64,000 nucleotides of DNA from Paraburkholderia mimosarum LMG 23256 = NBRC 106338 (GCF_000739815.1 NZ_BBJJ01000023.1:1-64000); one strand, 5' to 3'; counted from the first letter of the stretch, positions 25,929 through 34,984 are shown. Made by a program: numbers and translations. Notes: a model not told the origin generated them from the sequence alone.

Positions 25929-26107
25929 AGCACAAAGGCGCTTACCGGACTATAGGCTTGGGCCATCCCGCCCGGGCGCCCTCGAAAACGACACCAAGGC
26001 TCCCGGCGGTCTGCTCACGATGCAACGCGCTCGCACGCGCACGCCCCTTCACGTTGTCGCTATCCGTCCCGTAGTCCGGTTGGAGCAAACGAATGGAAGG
26101 TACGGCC

Positions 26108-27643
26108 ATGACATCCTCGATCAAACAACGCACGTACGCGGTCTGCCTGCTGATGCTCGCGTTGCTGTTTGCAGGCGCGGTGCGCGCACAAGACGCACCG
26201 CAGCCCGCTCCGTACAAACCCGAAGAACTCGAGGCGCTCGTCGCGCCCATTGCCCTGTACCCCGATTCCGTGCTCGCCCAGGTCCTCATGGCCTCCACTT
26301 ACCCGCTGGAGATCGTGCAGGCGGCGCGCTGGGTGAAGGAACATCCGAAGGTCAAAGGCGACGATGCCGTGAAGGCAGTCCAGGACCAGCCGTGGGACAC
26401 GAGCGTCAAATCCCTCGTTGCCTTCCCGCAGGCGCTCGAACCGATGAACGAAAAGCTCGACTGGACACAGAAACTCGGCGACGCGTTCCTCGCCCAGGAA
26501 AAGGACGTGCTCGCCGCCGTCCAACGCTTGCGTGCGCGCGCACAGGATGCGGGCAACCTGAAGAGCAACGAGCAGCAGCAGGTCGTGGTCGAACAGCCGC
26601 CCGCGCAGGGGGGGCAGACCATTGTGAAGATCGAGCCCGCCAACCCCGAGGTGATCTACGTGCCCGCGTACAACCCCACGGTCGTCTACGGCGCATGGAG
26701 CTACCCCGCCTACCCGCCGTACTCCTGGCCGCCCTCACCGGCCTATTATCCCGGCGGCGCGTTGATGACGGGCTTCGCATGGGGCGTCGGCCTCGCGGCC
26801 GCGGGCGCGATCTTCAGCAACTGCAACTGGGGCGGAGGCGACGTCAACATCAACGTGAACAAGGCGAGGAACGTCAATCGCAACTTCGACAGCACGAAGG
26901 TTCAGGGCGGTAAATGGCAGCATGATGCGAGCCATCGGCAGGGCGTTGCCTATCGCGACAACGCCACGCGCCAAAAATACGGCAACAACGTGGGCGGCGC
27001 CGACGCACGCCGTGACTACCGTGGCCGCGAAGGCCAGCAAGGCGCCAACGTCGCCGATCGCAGTGGCAACCGCGCGGGCGGCTCAGACCGCCAGGGGCTT
27101 GGCGGCGCGGGCAACAACGCTAACGCAGGCAATCGCGCGAACTTCGCCGATAACGCGGGTGCGGGCAATCGCGGCAACGTCGGCAACAACGCGGGCAACG
27201 GCAATCGCGCCAACGCGGGCAACAACGCGGGCACCGGCAATCGCGCCAGCGTCGGCAACAACGCAGGCACCGGCAATCGCGCCAGCGTCGGCAACAACGC
27301 GGGCACCGGCAATCGCGCCAGCGTCGGCAACAACGCAGGCACCGGCAATCGCGCCAGCGTCGGCAACAACGCGGGCACCGGCAATCGCGCGGCGGCCGGC
27401 AATAACGCCGCTGTGAGCAATCGCGTGAGCACGGGTGCCGGTGGCGGCGGCGGCGGTGGCGGATACGGAGGCGGCGGCGGCCGCGACAGCGCGTTCCAGG
27501 GCGTGGGCGGCGGCGCGGCCACGCAGCGCGACGCGAGCCGCGGGCGCTCGAGCATGCAGTCTTCGGGATTCAATCGTCCAAGCGGCGGCGGCGGCGGGAT
27601 GCGCGCCGGTGGCGGCGGCGGACGCGGCGGCGGCAGGCGCTAG
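26108..27643 (+). CDS. DUF3300 domain protein with Asn/Gly-rich repeat tail
   Basis: A 511-residue secreted protein. The signal peptide MTSSIKQRTYAVCLLMLALLFAGAVRA leads to a DUF3300 domain (about 40-210) with APIALYPDSVLAQVLMASTYPLEIVQAARW, DTSVKSLVAFPQALEPM and VEPANPEVIYVPAYNPTVVYG-like segments. A Tyr/Pro-rich segment and a glycine-rich hydrophobic stretch come next. Then six 12-residue repeats (NNAGTGNRASVG type) and a Gly/Arg-rich C-terminus. I prefer ATG 26108, with GGAAGG upstream; 26093 is possible and five residues longer. The gene is followed 12 bases later by DUF2950, a pairing common in proteobacteria. The function of both families is not established. Confidence 0.85.
   Translation: MTSSIKQRTYAVCLLMLALLFAGAVRAQDAPQPAPYKPEELEALVAPIALYPDSVLAQVLMASTYPLEIVQAARWVKEHPKVKGDDAVKAVQDQPWDTSVKSLVAFPQALEPMNEKLDWTQKLGDAFLAQEKDVLAAVQRLRARAQDAGNLKSNEQQQVVVEQPPAQGGQTIVKIEPANPEVIYVPAYNPTVVYGAWSYPAYPPYSWPPSPAYYPGGALMTGFAWGVGLAAAGAIFSNCNWGGGDVNINVNKARNVNRNFDSTKVQGGKWQHDASHRQGVAYRDNATRQKYGNNVGGADARRDYRGREGQQGANVADRSGNRAGGSDRQGLGGAGNNANAGNRANFADNAGAGNRGNVGNNAGNGNRANAGNNAGTGNRASVGNNAGTGNRASVGNNAGTGNRASVGNNAGTGNRASVGNNAGTGNRAAAGNNAAVSNRVSTGAGGGGGGGGYGGGGGRDSAFQGVGGGAATQRDASRGRSSMQSSGFNRPSGGGGGMRAGGGGGRGGGRR
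27182..27397 (+). repeat. Six 36-base tandem repeats inside DUF3300
   Basis: Units begin at 27182, 27218, 27254, 27290, 27326 and 27362. Each encodes a 12-residue Asn/Gly/Ala-rich block. Copies 2-5 are nearly identical and alternate strictly between GCG and GCA at one codon, so the true unit is a 72-base pair of repeats. Weaker diverged copies extend upstream to about 27110. Confidence 0.95.
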
Positions 27644-27655
27644 AGGAGAACGGCC

Positions 27656-28582
27656 ATGAACAAACACATGTTTCTCCGTCCGGTCGCCTCGGCAGCGCTG
27701 GCTGCGGCCCTCGTCATCGCGCTCGCCGTGCTTGCGGCCTTCACGCCGCGGCTTTGCGCGGCCGCCGGACAAAGGTACTTCGCATCGCCCGACGCCGCGA
27801 TGACCGCGTTCGGCGACGCCGTAGCCGGCAACGACGAGCCCGAACTGAAGACGCTGCTCGGCGCAGACTTCCGCCATCTCTTGCCGCCGGTCGGTGCGGA
27901 ATTGCGCGAGAAATTCCTGAGCGAATGGAAGGTCTCGCACACCATTCAGGATACCGATGCAAATCATGCGGTCATCGCGGTTGGCGACGACGGCTGGACC
28001 TTGCCGATCCCGCTGGTCAAGAGTGCGCAAGGCTGGCATTTCGACACCGCCGCCGGTGCCGAGGAAATGCGCGCGCGCCGTATCGGCCGCAACGAACTGG
28101 CCGTGATGCAAGCGCTGCTCGCGGTCTACGACGCGCAGGACGAATATGCGCAGACATATCACGACGGCAACACGATGCTCGTCTATGCGAGCAGGCTCGC
28201 GAGTTCGCCCGGCAAGCACGACGGCCTGTACTGGCCGACCGGCCCCGACGAAGCGCCCAGCCCGCTAGGCGTAGCATTTCTCACCGCGGGCAAGCGTAGC
28301 ACCGAAAGCGCCGGCTACTATGGCTACCATTACAAGCTGCTGACCTCGCAGGGACCGCACGCGCCGGGCGGCGCGTATAACTACCTCGTGCACGACAAGC
28401 TGTTCGGCGGCTTCGGCGTCGTCGCCTGGCCGGTGCGCTACGGCGACACGGGCATCAAGACCTTCATGGTGAACCACGACGGCCAGGTGTACGAGCGCGA
28501 TCTGGGCCCGGACAGCGCGGCCAAGGCCGAAGCCATGACGTCGTTCGATCCGGGCCCGGGCTGGTCGAAGTCGTCGCCTTGA
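27656..28582 (+). CDS. DUF2950 family secreted protein
   Basis: A 308-residue protein with an N-terminal hydrophobic signal (residues about 8-37, ending around RLCAAAG). The DUF2950 body has QRYFASPDAAMTAFGDAV, the central GDDGWTLPIPLVKSAQGWHFDTAAGAEEMRARRIGRNELAVMQ, and the YGYHYKLLTSQGPHAPGGAYNYLV/GVVAWPVRYGDTGIKTFMVNHDGQVYERDLG end. AGGAG lies just before the ATG. It is co-transcribed with DUF3300. The reaction is not known. Both are exported and probably work together at the envelope. Confidence 0.85.
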   Translation: MNKHMFLRPVASAALAAALVIALAVLAAFTPRLCAAAGQRYFASPDAAMTAFGDAVAGNDEPELKTLLGADFRHLLPPVGAELREKFLSEWKVSHTIQDTDANHAVIAVGDDGWTLPIPLVKSAQGWHFDTAAGAEEMRARRIGRNELAVMQALLAVYDAQDEYAQTYHDGNTMLVYASRLASSPGKHDGLYWPTGPDEAPSPLGVAFLTAGKRSTESAGYYGYHYKLLTSQGPHAPGGAYNYLVHDKLFGGFGVVAWPVRYGDTGIKTFMVNHDGQVYERDLGPDSAAKAEAMTSFDPGPGWSKSSP

Positions 28583-28611
28583 TGCCATGCGCCGCCGCAC
28601 GGCCGTTGTCT

Positions 28612-29445
28612 TCAAGGCGCGGGCGCGGCGTTCGGGGATTGCCTCTGCACAGGCGCGCCGTCACCGAGCATGTAGAGCAGCAGCGCGTCGCGGTCGGGCC
28701 CGTCCATCGCGGCCGTCGAACGCATGAGCAGCGCGCTCGCCCAGCAGATGTCGGCAATCGTGGCGCCTGGGGCGCCGCCCGTCACACGCTTGAGCCGCGC
28801 CACCGCCTGCGCATCGCCCGCAAGTTGGCCATTGACCGCCTCGTCGAGATGCCGCAGCGCGGCTTCGTACTGCATGGGCGTGGGCAATCTCAGCGGCGCG
28901 CCGAGCACGGAGCGGATCACGATGAGGTGAAGCAATGAGAAGTATTGGACCGCGTCGGCATCGCTCATGCTCCCTGGCGAAATGCGATCCGCGATGTCCT
29001 GCACGCTCGCGACCCCATGACAATCGCCGCTCGCCGCCTGTCCGATGTACTTCGCGAGCAACGTGAAGTAAGCGAGCCGCTCTTGCGGCGTCAAACGGGC
29101 AATGCCGCTTCGGATCAGGCGATCGCGCGCCGCGTCGTCGCGCAGCCGCGCCTCGAGGCCCGCCGCGCCGCCGGGCATGGCGAAGGCAATGACGGGGTCG
29201 GCGTGCAGCCGGTCGAACCAGGCCTCGACAATGCGCGCCTTGACCGTGTCCGGCTCCACGCCCGCCAGCTGCAAATGGCGCATGCCCGGCCCGGCGGGAG
29301 CAGGCGCGAGAACGAAGGCGAGAATACCCAGAAGGCCCGCTGGCGTGTTCCCGGGCGGCGGCACGTTGGCGAGCGCATCGCGGTCCGCCCATGCCAGCGC
29401 CGCGATCAGCGCGAGCACCACCCACCGCGACCCCGATCTCTTCAT
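28612..29445 (-). CDS. Hypothetical secreted protein of the pqi operon
   Basis: A 277-residue protein with an N-terminal hydrophobic signal (MKRSGSRWVVLALIAALAWADRDALA). The mature domain is mostly helical by composition, with QERLAYFTLLAKYIGQAA and SGDCHGVASVQDIADR, and two cysteines. I do not recognise the family. It begins 20 bases after the pqiC stop on the same strand and is probably the last gene of pqiABC. No ribosome site is obvious before ATG 29445, so translation may be coupled. It converges on DUF2950 from the right. Confidence 0.6.
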   Translation of the reverse strand: MKRSGSRWVVLALIAALAWADRDALANVPPPGNTPAGLLGILAFVLAPAPAGPGMRHLQLAGVEPDTVKARIVEAWFDRLHADPVIAFAMPGGAAGLEARLRDDAARDRLIRSGIARLTPQERLAYFTLLAKYIGQAASGDCHGVASVQDIADRISPGSMSDADAVQYFSLLHLIVIRSVLGAPLRLPTPMQYEAALRHLDEAVNGQLAGDAQAVARLKRVTGGAPGATIADICWASALLMRSTAAMDGPDRDALLLYMLGDGAPVQRQSPNAAPAP

Positions 29446-29464
29446 AGGATGAACGGGCCGTGTA

Positions 29465-30124
29465 TCAATCCGTCGCACTGCGAACGGATGTGTGGTCTGC
29501 GCGAATCGCGGCGGCAATATCCGTGCTGATGATGGCAAGGGCGCGGTCATGCGCATCCACGATTGCACCGTAGTCGCGGCTCGTCACGGGCGCGTGCGCG
29601 AGCGTGTGCCCCACGACCGGCGCGCGGTGACCTGGGGGGCGCGCGACCCATTGCGCCTCGACCGTCACCGAGTCGCCCGCCACGCTGTCGATGCGCACGA
29701 TATCCACGCGCACGCGCCATACCGGCGGCGAGCTCATGCCGAGATCGACCGTCGACACGCGAGCCGTGTCCAGCCGCAACGCGAGGTCCGCGGCGATCAC
29801 GCGGCCGATATCCAGTTTCAGCGGCGTGGCCCAGCGGGCGAACTCGTTCATCTCGATCGTGTTGTCGGGATTGCGCGTCACGATTTGCGGCCGGTCGACC
29901 ATGTCGGGCACGGTGACCGGGCCGACGACGACAGCGAGCGCCGCGTCGCCCGCCGGGCCGGCAGTCGAGGCAGCGGGGGCCGTCGCGCCACCATCGTCGG
30001 CGCGCAAAGCGTAGAACGTCGGCGAGGGCGACGAACATCCGGCAAGACTCCCCATGATGCAGATCCACGCCGCCGCAGCGGCGCGCGCGATTGGCACGGT
30101 CGGCACGGTCACGATGCGGCTCAC
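29465..30124 (-). CDS. pqiC: PqiC-like membrane-integrity lipoprotein
   Basis: A 219-residue lipoprotein. The lipobox ends in SLAGC, followed by SSPSPTFYALRADD, the family's start. PqiC is an outer-membrane lipoprotein that completes the PqiB trans-envelope channel for phospholipid movement. The PqiC/DUF330-like segment shows VVVGPVTVPDMVDRPQIVTRNPDNTIEMNEFARWATPL. It overlaps pqiB by ATGA (30121-30124). Confidence is high because of the gene order pqiA-pqiB-pqiC and the signature start. Confidence 0.9.
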   Translation of the reverse strand: MSRIVTVPTVPIARAAAAAWICIMGSLAGCSSPSPTFYALRADDGGATAPAASTAGPAGDAALAVVVGPVTVPDMVDRPQIVTRNPDNTIEMNEFARWATPLKLDIGRVIAADLALRLDTARVSTVDLGMSSPPVWRVRVDIVRIDSVAGDSVTVEAQWVARPPGHRAPVVGHTLAHAPVTSRDYGAIVDAHDRALAIISTDIAAAIRADHTSVRSATD

Positions 30125-31737
30125 TGCTTGCCTCCCGGTTTGCCCTGAACCACGGCCTCAGGATGACGCTCGAGATAGTCCGTGAGCATGCGCACCGAAG
30201 CCGCCGTGCGCGCCAGCTCGCGCATGGCGTCGCTCGCGTTCTGCTGCAACTGCGTGTCGGGCTGCAACGCATCGTTGGCCGAGTCGAGCGCCGAGTGCGC
30301 CGCGGAGAGGGTATCGTGCGCCTGCGGCACGACGTCGGTGCCGAGCTTCGCCATCACGTCGTTCGCGCTCTGCAGCGTGCGTTGCGCGTTGGTGCCGATC
30401 GCTTCGAACGGGATGCCGTTGAGCTTCGCCAGCAGCCGCGTGAGCGAGTCCTGCAGCGACTGTAGCGTGCGCGGCACCGTGGGCAATTCGGCCGGCGTTC
30501 TCGTCCAGTCGATTTTCGCCTTCGGCGCGTCCGGGAAGATGTCGAAGGCGACGTAGAGCTGCCCCGTCAGCGGATTGCCCGAGCGCAGCTGGAACCGGAA
30601 GCCATTGGCGACGAGGAAATCGGCAAGCTCGTGCGGCTGCTCGCTGAGACGTCCGGCCGTTCTGTCATGCTGGAAGCGCGATGTGAACCGCTCCGGATAC
30701 AGATTGATTTCGACAGGAATACTGAACTGCTTCTTCACCGGGTCGAAACGCGTGTAGATTCGCGTCACCTCGCCCACGACGACGCCGCGAAAATCAACGG
30801 GAGCGCCGATCGTCAGCCCGCGCACCGAATCGTAGAAGTTCACGACGTAGGTGTCGACGATGCGGTCATGCGTCTTCAGTGAATCGGCATGGGTTGGGTA
30901 GAGCTGGAACTTCGCATTGGCCTCGGCCTCGGTTGTATCGTCGCTATCGGGCGTTTCGAACGCCACACCGCCGATCAGCATCGACACCACCGACTGCGTG
31001 TTGATCTGCACCCCGTCCGGGCTCAGCGACACGTCGAGCCCGCTCGCATGCCAGAACCGCGTGTCGTTGCGCACGAAACGATCGTAGGGCGCATTCACGA
31101 ACACGTGCAGCGTGACACCCTTGCCGTTCGGGTCCAGATCGTAGGACGAGATCTGCCCCACCTGAAGGCGGCGGAAGAACACCGGCGAGCCGACGTCGAG
31201 CGAGCCCATGTCATTGCTTCTCAATACGAATTCGCGCCCCGGTATGTCGCTCGGAAACACGGGTGGTACTTCGAGGCCGACGAAGTCGCGCCGCGTCTTG
31301 CTCGAATTGCCCTCGTCCATGCCGACATAGGAGCCCGAGAGCAGCGTGCCGAGGCCCGAGACGGTGCCGCCCGAAATGCGCGGACGCACGACCCAGAAGC
31401 GCGTGTTGTCGACCAGCATGCTGGTTGCGTCTTTCACGAGCTCGCCCGTTGCGATCACGCGCTTGTGGTCGTGAGAGAGCGTGACCGACTTCACCACGCC
31501 GATATCCACATCCTTGTACTTGATCTTCGTCTTGCCGGCCTCCAGGCCATCGCCGGTCTTGAAGCTGATGGTCACGGTCGGCCCTTCCTCGAGAATCGCC
31601 TTCGCGGCGAGCCAGCCGCCGATGAGCACCGCGACGATCGGCACGAGCCAAACGATCTGCATGCGCCAACGCGATCCCTGTACCGGCTTCGCCTCGGGCA
31701 GATCCGGCGGCAGACCGTCGTTACCGGGCGTCGCCAT
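30121..31737 (-). CDS. pqiB: PqiB-like MCE-domain trans-envelope protein
   Basis: A 538-residue protein with one N-terminal transmembrane segment (about 27-46) and three MlaD/MCE domains. Their starts show as GPTVTISFKTGDGLEAGKTKIKYKDVDIGVVK, FVLRSNDMGSLDVGSPVFFRRLQVGQI and YVVNFYDSVRGLTIGAPVDFRGVVVGEV. A long alpha-helical C-terminus follows. PqiB forms a hexameric tunnel across the periplasm. It overlaps pqiA (17 bases) and pqiC (4 bases). The system helps outer-membrane integrity under stress. Confidence 0.93.
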   Translation of the reverse strand: MATPGNDGLPPDLPEAKPVQGSRWRMQIVWLVPIVAVLIGGWLAAKAILEEGPTVTISFKTGDGLEAGKTKIKYKDVDIGVVKSVTLSHDHKRVIATGELVKDATSMLVDNTRFWVVRPRISGGTVSGLGTLLSGSYVGMDEGNSSKTRRDFVGLEVPPVFPSDIPGREFVLRSNDMGSLDVGSPVFFRRLQVGQISSYDLDPNGKGVTLHVFVNAPYDRFVRNDTRFWHASGLDVSLSPDGVQINTQSVVSMLIGGVAFETPDSDDTTEAEANAKFQLYPTHADSLKTHDRIVDTYVVNFYDSVRGLTIGAPVDFRGVVVGEVTRIYTRFDPVKKQFSIPVEINLYPERFTSRFQHDRTAGRLSEQPHELADFLVANGFRFQLRSGNPLTGQLYVAFDIFPDAPKAKIDWTRTPAELPTVPRTLQSLQDSLTRLLAKLNGIPFEAIGTNAQRTLQSANDVMAKLGTDVVPQAHDTLSAAHSALDSANDALQPDTQLQQNASDAMRELARTAASVRMLTDYLERHPEAVVQGKPGGKQ

Positions 31738-33064
31738 TACTGCGCTCCACGGCGTCCCAGATGAGACGCGGATCGAACATGTTCGCGGCGAACATCGTGA
31801 GGATCACGACGGCGCCGAAGGCGATCGCGGCGGGCCCCGCCTTGATGGTGGCAAGCGCCTTGAACTGCACCAGTGCGACGAGCATCGTGATGACGTAGAT
31901 GTCGAGCATCGACCACCGGCCGATCAGCTCGATCAAGCGGTAGATGCGCGTGCGCTGCTCGGGCAGCCATCTCCAGCCGCGCTGCGTCGACCATGCGAGG
32001 TACGACAGCCCGAGGATCTTCACCATGGGCACGGTAATGCTGGCGATGAACACGAGCAGCGCGAGCGGCCAGGACCCCGAGGTCCACAGGTACACCACGC
32101 CGCTCATGATCGTGTCTTTCTGGGTGCCGAAGAGCGAACTCGTATCCATGACCGGCAGCACGTTCGCCGGCACGTACAGCACCACCGCCGCTGCGAGAAA
32201 CGCCCAGGTGCGCGAGAGGCTCGCGACCTTGCGCAGATGCAGCGCGCTGCCGCAGCGCGGGCACGCCACCCCATGCGCGGCCCCCGGCATACGCGCGAGC
32301 AGCCCGCACGCGTGGCAGCGCGCGATGCCGCAGGCGGCGCCCGTGAGCGCGCCGCCGGCACGCGCACCGCTTGCGCCGGGCGCATAACGGAGTGCGCCGT
32401 TGAGCGCGACGCCATGTGCGCCGTTTGTCCCTGGCGCTGTCGCAGCGCCTGACGGCAGCGCGGCGCCCGCCACGCGTGCCCAGAACTGCCGCGTGTCGAA
32501 GGCCGCGCTCGCGCCCGCCAGCACGAGCATCAACGCGCCGAACGACCACAGCGCGACGCCGGCCACGACGGTGGCGATATGCGAGAGCTTCACGAGTGCA
32601 ACCAGCAGCCCGAGAATCAGCACCTCGGTCATGCCCCAGGGCCGCGCGGCGTACATCGCGCGAAACAGGAGCGGCGCCTGCCATGGCGCGCGGTTCATGG
32701 CCAGCGGAACGAGCAGCGCGAGCAGACAAACGATCTGCATGGCGGGCATGAAGATCGTCGTGATGAACACCAGCACCGCGATCGGCCACATGCCGTCGAG
32801 ATAGAGAATCCGGACCGAATGCCACAGCGTCGTGCGCACGATATTGCCGTTGACCGCGAGGCCGACGATCGGGTACAGGTTCGAGATGACGAAGAGCAGG
32901 AGCGCGCCCAGCGCGAGCGCGAGCGAGCGAGCGAGACCTTCCGGATGATCGCGCGCCAGTTCGGCGCCGCAGCGCAGGCAGCGCAGCGTGCCACGGGGCG
33001 GACAAGGCACGCCCTGCTGCATGAGATCGCAGTCGTGGCAAACCAGAAGCTCGGCGCGCTTCAT
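31721..33064 (-). CDS. pqiA: PqiA-like inner-membrane protein
   Basis: A 447-residue membrane protein built as two PqiA halves, each opening with a zinc-ribbon-like cysteine motif (CHDCDLMQQG...CLRCG near residue 8, and CHACGLLARM...CPRCG in the second half). Each half has about four transmembrane helices. PqiA is the inner-membrane partner that supplies lipid to PqiB. ATG 33064 has GGAGG seven bases upstream; a frame continuing to 33172 is not protein-like. It heads the pqiABC operon. The lone receiver gene begins 85 bases further upstream on the same strand. Confidence 0.92.
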   Translation of the reverse strand: MKRAELLVCHDCDLMQQGVPCPPRGTLRCLRCGAELARDHPEGLARSLALALGALLLFVISNLYPIVGLAVNGNIVRTTLWHSVRILYLDGMWPIAVLVFITTIFMPAMQIVCLLALLVPLAMNRAPWQAPLLFRAMYAARPWGMTEVLILGLLVALVKLSHIATVVAGVALWSFGALMLVLAGASAAFDTRQFWARVAGAALPSGAATAPGTNGAHGVALNGALRYAPGASGARAGGALTGAACGIARCHACGLLARMPGAAHGVACPRCGSALHLRKVASLSRTWAFLAAAVVLYVPANVLPVMDTSSLFGTQKDTIMSGVVYLWTSGSWPLALLVFIASITVPMVKILGLSYLAWSTQRGWRWLPEQRTRIYRLIELIGRWSMLDIYVITMLVALVQFKALATIKAGPAAIAFGAVVILTMFAANMFDPRLIWDAVERSNGDAR

Positions 33065-33149
33065 CGCGGGGCCTCCTTTTACGGTCATGGCGCGGTGGCT
33101 CATTGTCGCTGCGCGTTGCTGCATGAGCACGGCATGTACACATGCGTGG

Positions 33150-33527
33150 TCACGGTACGCCCAGCACCGCATGCACCGCGCCGATGAGCGCCGAATCGTC
33201 GAACGGCTTGCGCAGGTACGCGACCGCGCCGGCCGCCTGCGCCTGTTCTCGCACGCGCGTATCGTCGTGCGCCGTGATCACGATGCACTTGATGCCCGTG
33301 CCGCCCAGCCGCCGCTGCACCTCGATACCGTTGATGCCCGGCATCTGGATATCGAGGACCACGCACGATGGCGCGTGAGGCGCCGAGGCTGCGAGCGCTT
33401 CGAGAAATGCCTCGCCGCTGGTGTATACGTCGGAGTCGATGCCGACCGACTTCAACAGGCGCTGGATCGCTCGCCCGACCGACTCCTCGTCGTCAACGAC
33501 GGCCACAGATCGTGTCGCGTTGTTCAT
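33150..33527 (-). CDS. Single-domain response regulator (receiver only)
   Basis: A 125-residue stand-alone receiver. The acidic pair is VVDDEES at 11-17, the phospho-acceptor is D59 in CVVLDIQMPG, and K107 in YLRKPFDD. There is no output domain, so it may act as a phosphate sink, phosphorelay intermediate or protein-interaction switch. It is next to pqiA and so may sense envelope stress, but no kinase adjoins. ATG 33527 is picked because the frame further upstream to 33746 is low in protein character. Confidence 0.88.
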   Translation of the reverse strand: MNNATRSVAVVDDEESVGRAIQRLLKSVGIDSDVYTSGEAFLEALAASAPHAPSCVVLDIQMPGINGIEVQRRLGGTGIKCIVITAHDDTRVREQAQAAGAVAYLRKPFDDSALIGAVHAVLGVP

Positions 33528-33621
33528 ATGACCTTGCGTCCGTTTTACCAATGAGGACGGACAGACCGGCGCCGCCGTGCGCACCGGCCTGCTCCTCGCG
33601 CGTGGCTGCGCCCAGGCGCGA

Positions 33622-34212
33622 CTACTTGTGCTGTGCGGGCTTGACGGATACGGCGAACGCTTCCGTATAGACCGCCTCGACCTGATCGCCAACCTGCACG
33701 CTTGCCAACTGTGCGGGATCTTCGACCCGCAGATCCATCGTCCCACCTTCAGGTCCTTTCAAGGTGACCGTCTGCGTTTTCTTGTCCACGGCCACCACGT
33801 CCGCCATCACCTTCACTTCGCGCCCGACCATGCCGCCGGGCTTGGCACCGCTGGCCGCGCGCTCGACCTGCGGCGTCTCCTGCATCGAGGCTGCGCCACC
33901 GCCGCCCTTCTTCAGGCTGAGCGTAAGCGCTTCCTTGTAGGTCATCGTCACGACATCGCCAACCTTTAGCTGATCGAAGTTCCTGACTTTCTCCCCGAGC
34001 TCCACATCGACCATCTTGCCGTCATGACGCTTGAGCGTGACAGTGCGCGTATCGGCATCGATCTTCTCGATGGTGGCCGTCACCTTGTGCATCGCAGAAG
34101 CGGTCGCCTTCCCCGGCTCATGCGTCACATTGGCGCTCGTCTGGCCCTGCGCCGCGGCAAGCTGCGCCGCGGCGACCATGGCGGCTGTTGCTACCCACTT
34201 GAGGTACGCCAT
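33622..34212 (-). CDS. Secreted protein with duplicated beta-rich (OB-like) module
   Basis: A 196-residue protein with a signal peptide (MAYLKWVATAAMVAAAQLAAA). Two copies of one module can be aligned by eye: TATIEKIDADTRTVTLKRHDGKMVDVELGEK...LKVGDVVTMTYKEALTLSLKK, and MADVVAVDKKTQTVTLKGPEGGTMDLRVEDP...VQVGDQVEAVYTEAFAVSVKP. A gly/ala-rich linker separates them. The pattern fits a small OB-fold/DUF5666-like barrel. The protein sits between the receiver and the YSC84 gene. No enzymatic residues stand out; it is probably a structural or binding protein of the periplasm. Confidence 0.65.
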   Translation of the reverse strand: MAYLKWVATAAMVAAAQLAAAQGQTSANVTHEPGKATASAMHKVTATIEKIDADTRTVTLKRHDGKMVDVELGEKVRNFDQLKVGDVVTMTYKEALTLSLKKGGGGAASMQETPQVERAASGAKPGGMVGREVKVMADVVAVDKKTQTVTLKGPEGGTMDLRVEDPAQLASVQVGDQVEAVYTEAFAVSVKPAQHK

Positions 34213-34228
34213 CGCGTTTCTCCGCTGT

Positions 34229-34807
34229 TTACAAATCGAGCTTCGTCACTTTGGTGCCGGCTACCGAGGCATCGGCCATGAGACCCGTATTGGTCATCAC
34301 GATCGCCTCGACAGGCGCCGTTGCGGTTCTCGTGTCGATCGCGCCATTCGCTCCGACCTTCACGAGCGAAACCGCAACGTCGCCGCCCACCGCCCAGCCC
34401 GCCGAATTGCGGAACTTGTCGAGCGAATCCTGGGTCATGAAGAGAAAGATCAAGGCTGTGGACTGCGCGCCGGCCTGCAAGCCGAACGAACCGCCCGCCG
34501 TGCTGAAATAGCCCGCGGTCTTGCCGCCCACGCGCAACGCGCCCTGGCCATATGCCGCGCCGACGATGAATGCCGCCTTCACGACCGATGGAAACACCAG
34601 CACGCCTTGCGCCTTCGAGACGAGTTCACGCGAGCCGTCGACGGTCGAGAACAGCCGCGACAGCGTGCCGTCCACGGCGGCATCGATCTCCTGGCGTTTC
34701 GCCGCGTCGGTTTCAGCGCTTTGTCCGCTGCTCGTGGTTGTGCTGCACCCCGCAACGACGAGACCGGCCGCGGCCGCCGTCGTAAGCACAAAAATCCGTC
34801 GCTTCAT
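34229..34807 (-). CDS. YSC84/SYLF-domain lipoprotein
   Basis: A 192-residue protein with a lipobox at GLVVAGC (residue 21). The SYLF/Ysc84 domain contains KAQGVLVFPSVVKAAFIVGAAYGQGALRV and GYFSTAGGSFGLQAGAQSTALIFLFMT. SYLF domains bind phospholipids. GGAGG precedes ATG 34807. Transcription starts in the spacer holding the motif copy at 34942-34962. It is one of the envelope-located proteins clustered in this region. Confidence 0.9.
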   Translation of the reverse strand: MKRRIFVLTTAAAAGLVVAGCSTTTSSGQSAETDAAKRQEIDAAVDGTLSRLFSTVDGSRELVSKAQGVLVFPSVVKAAFIVGAAYGQGALRVGGKTAGYFSTAGGSFGLQAGAQSTALIFLFMTQDSLDKFRNSAGWAVGGDVAVSLVKVGANGAIDTRTATAPVEAIVMTNTGLMADASVAGTKVTKLDL

Positions 34808-34941
34808 TATCGTCCTCCATTGAGTTTTTACAGCCCGGACACGGCACTCACGCAAGCGGATCGAACGTGACGCGAGAATCAGAAGCTGCTCGCCCATCGT
34901 TGCTCACCGTTGTGCCACATGGTCTCAGACGCAGCGAGCAG

Positions 34942-34962
34942 GACAATCGGACCTTGGTCTTA
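34942..34962 (-). promoter_or_regulatory. Conserved motif, copy 2 (upstream of YSC84)
   Basis: On the minus strand, AGACCAAGGTCCGATTG, about 135 bases before the YSC84 start and in the same orientation as that gene. It shares TCGCTGC six bases after CGATTG with copy 3, so similarity runs past the core. Confidence 0.55.
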
Positions 34963-34984
34963 CGCCTCGCATACACACGGCACG

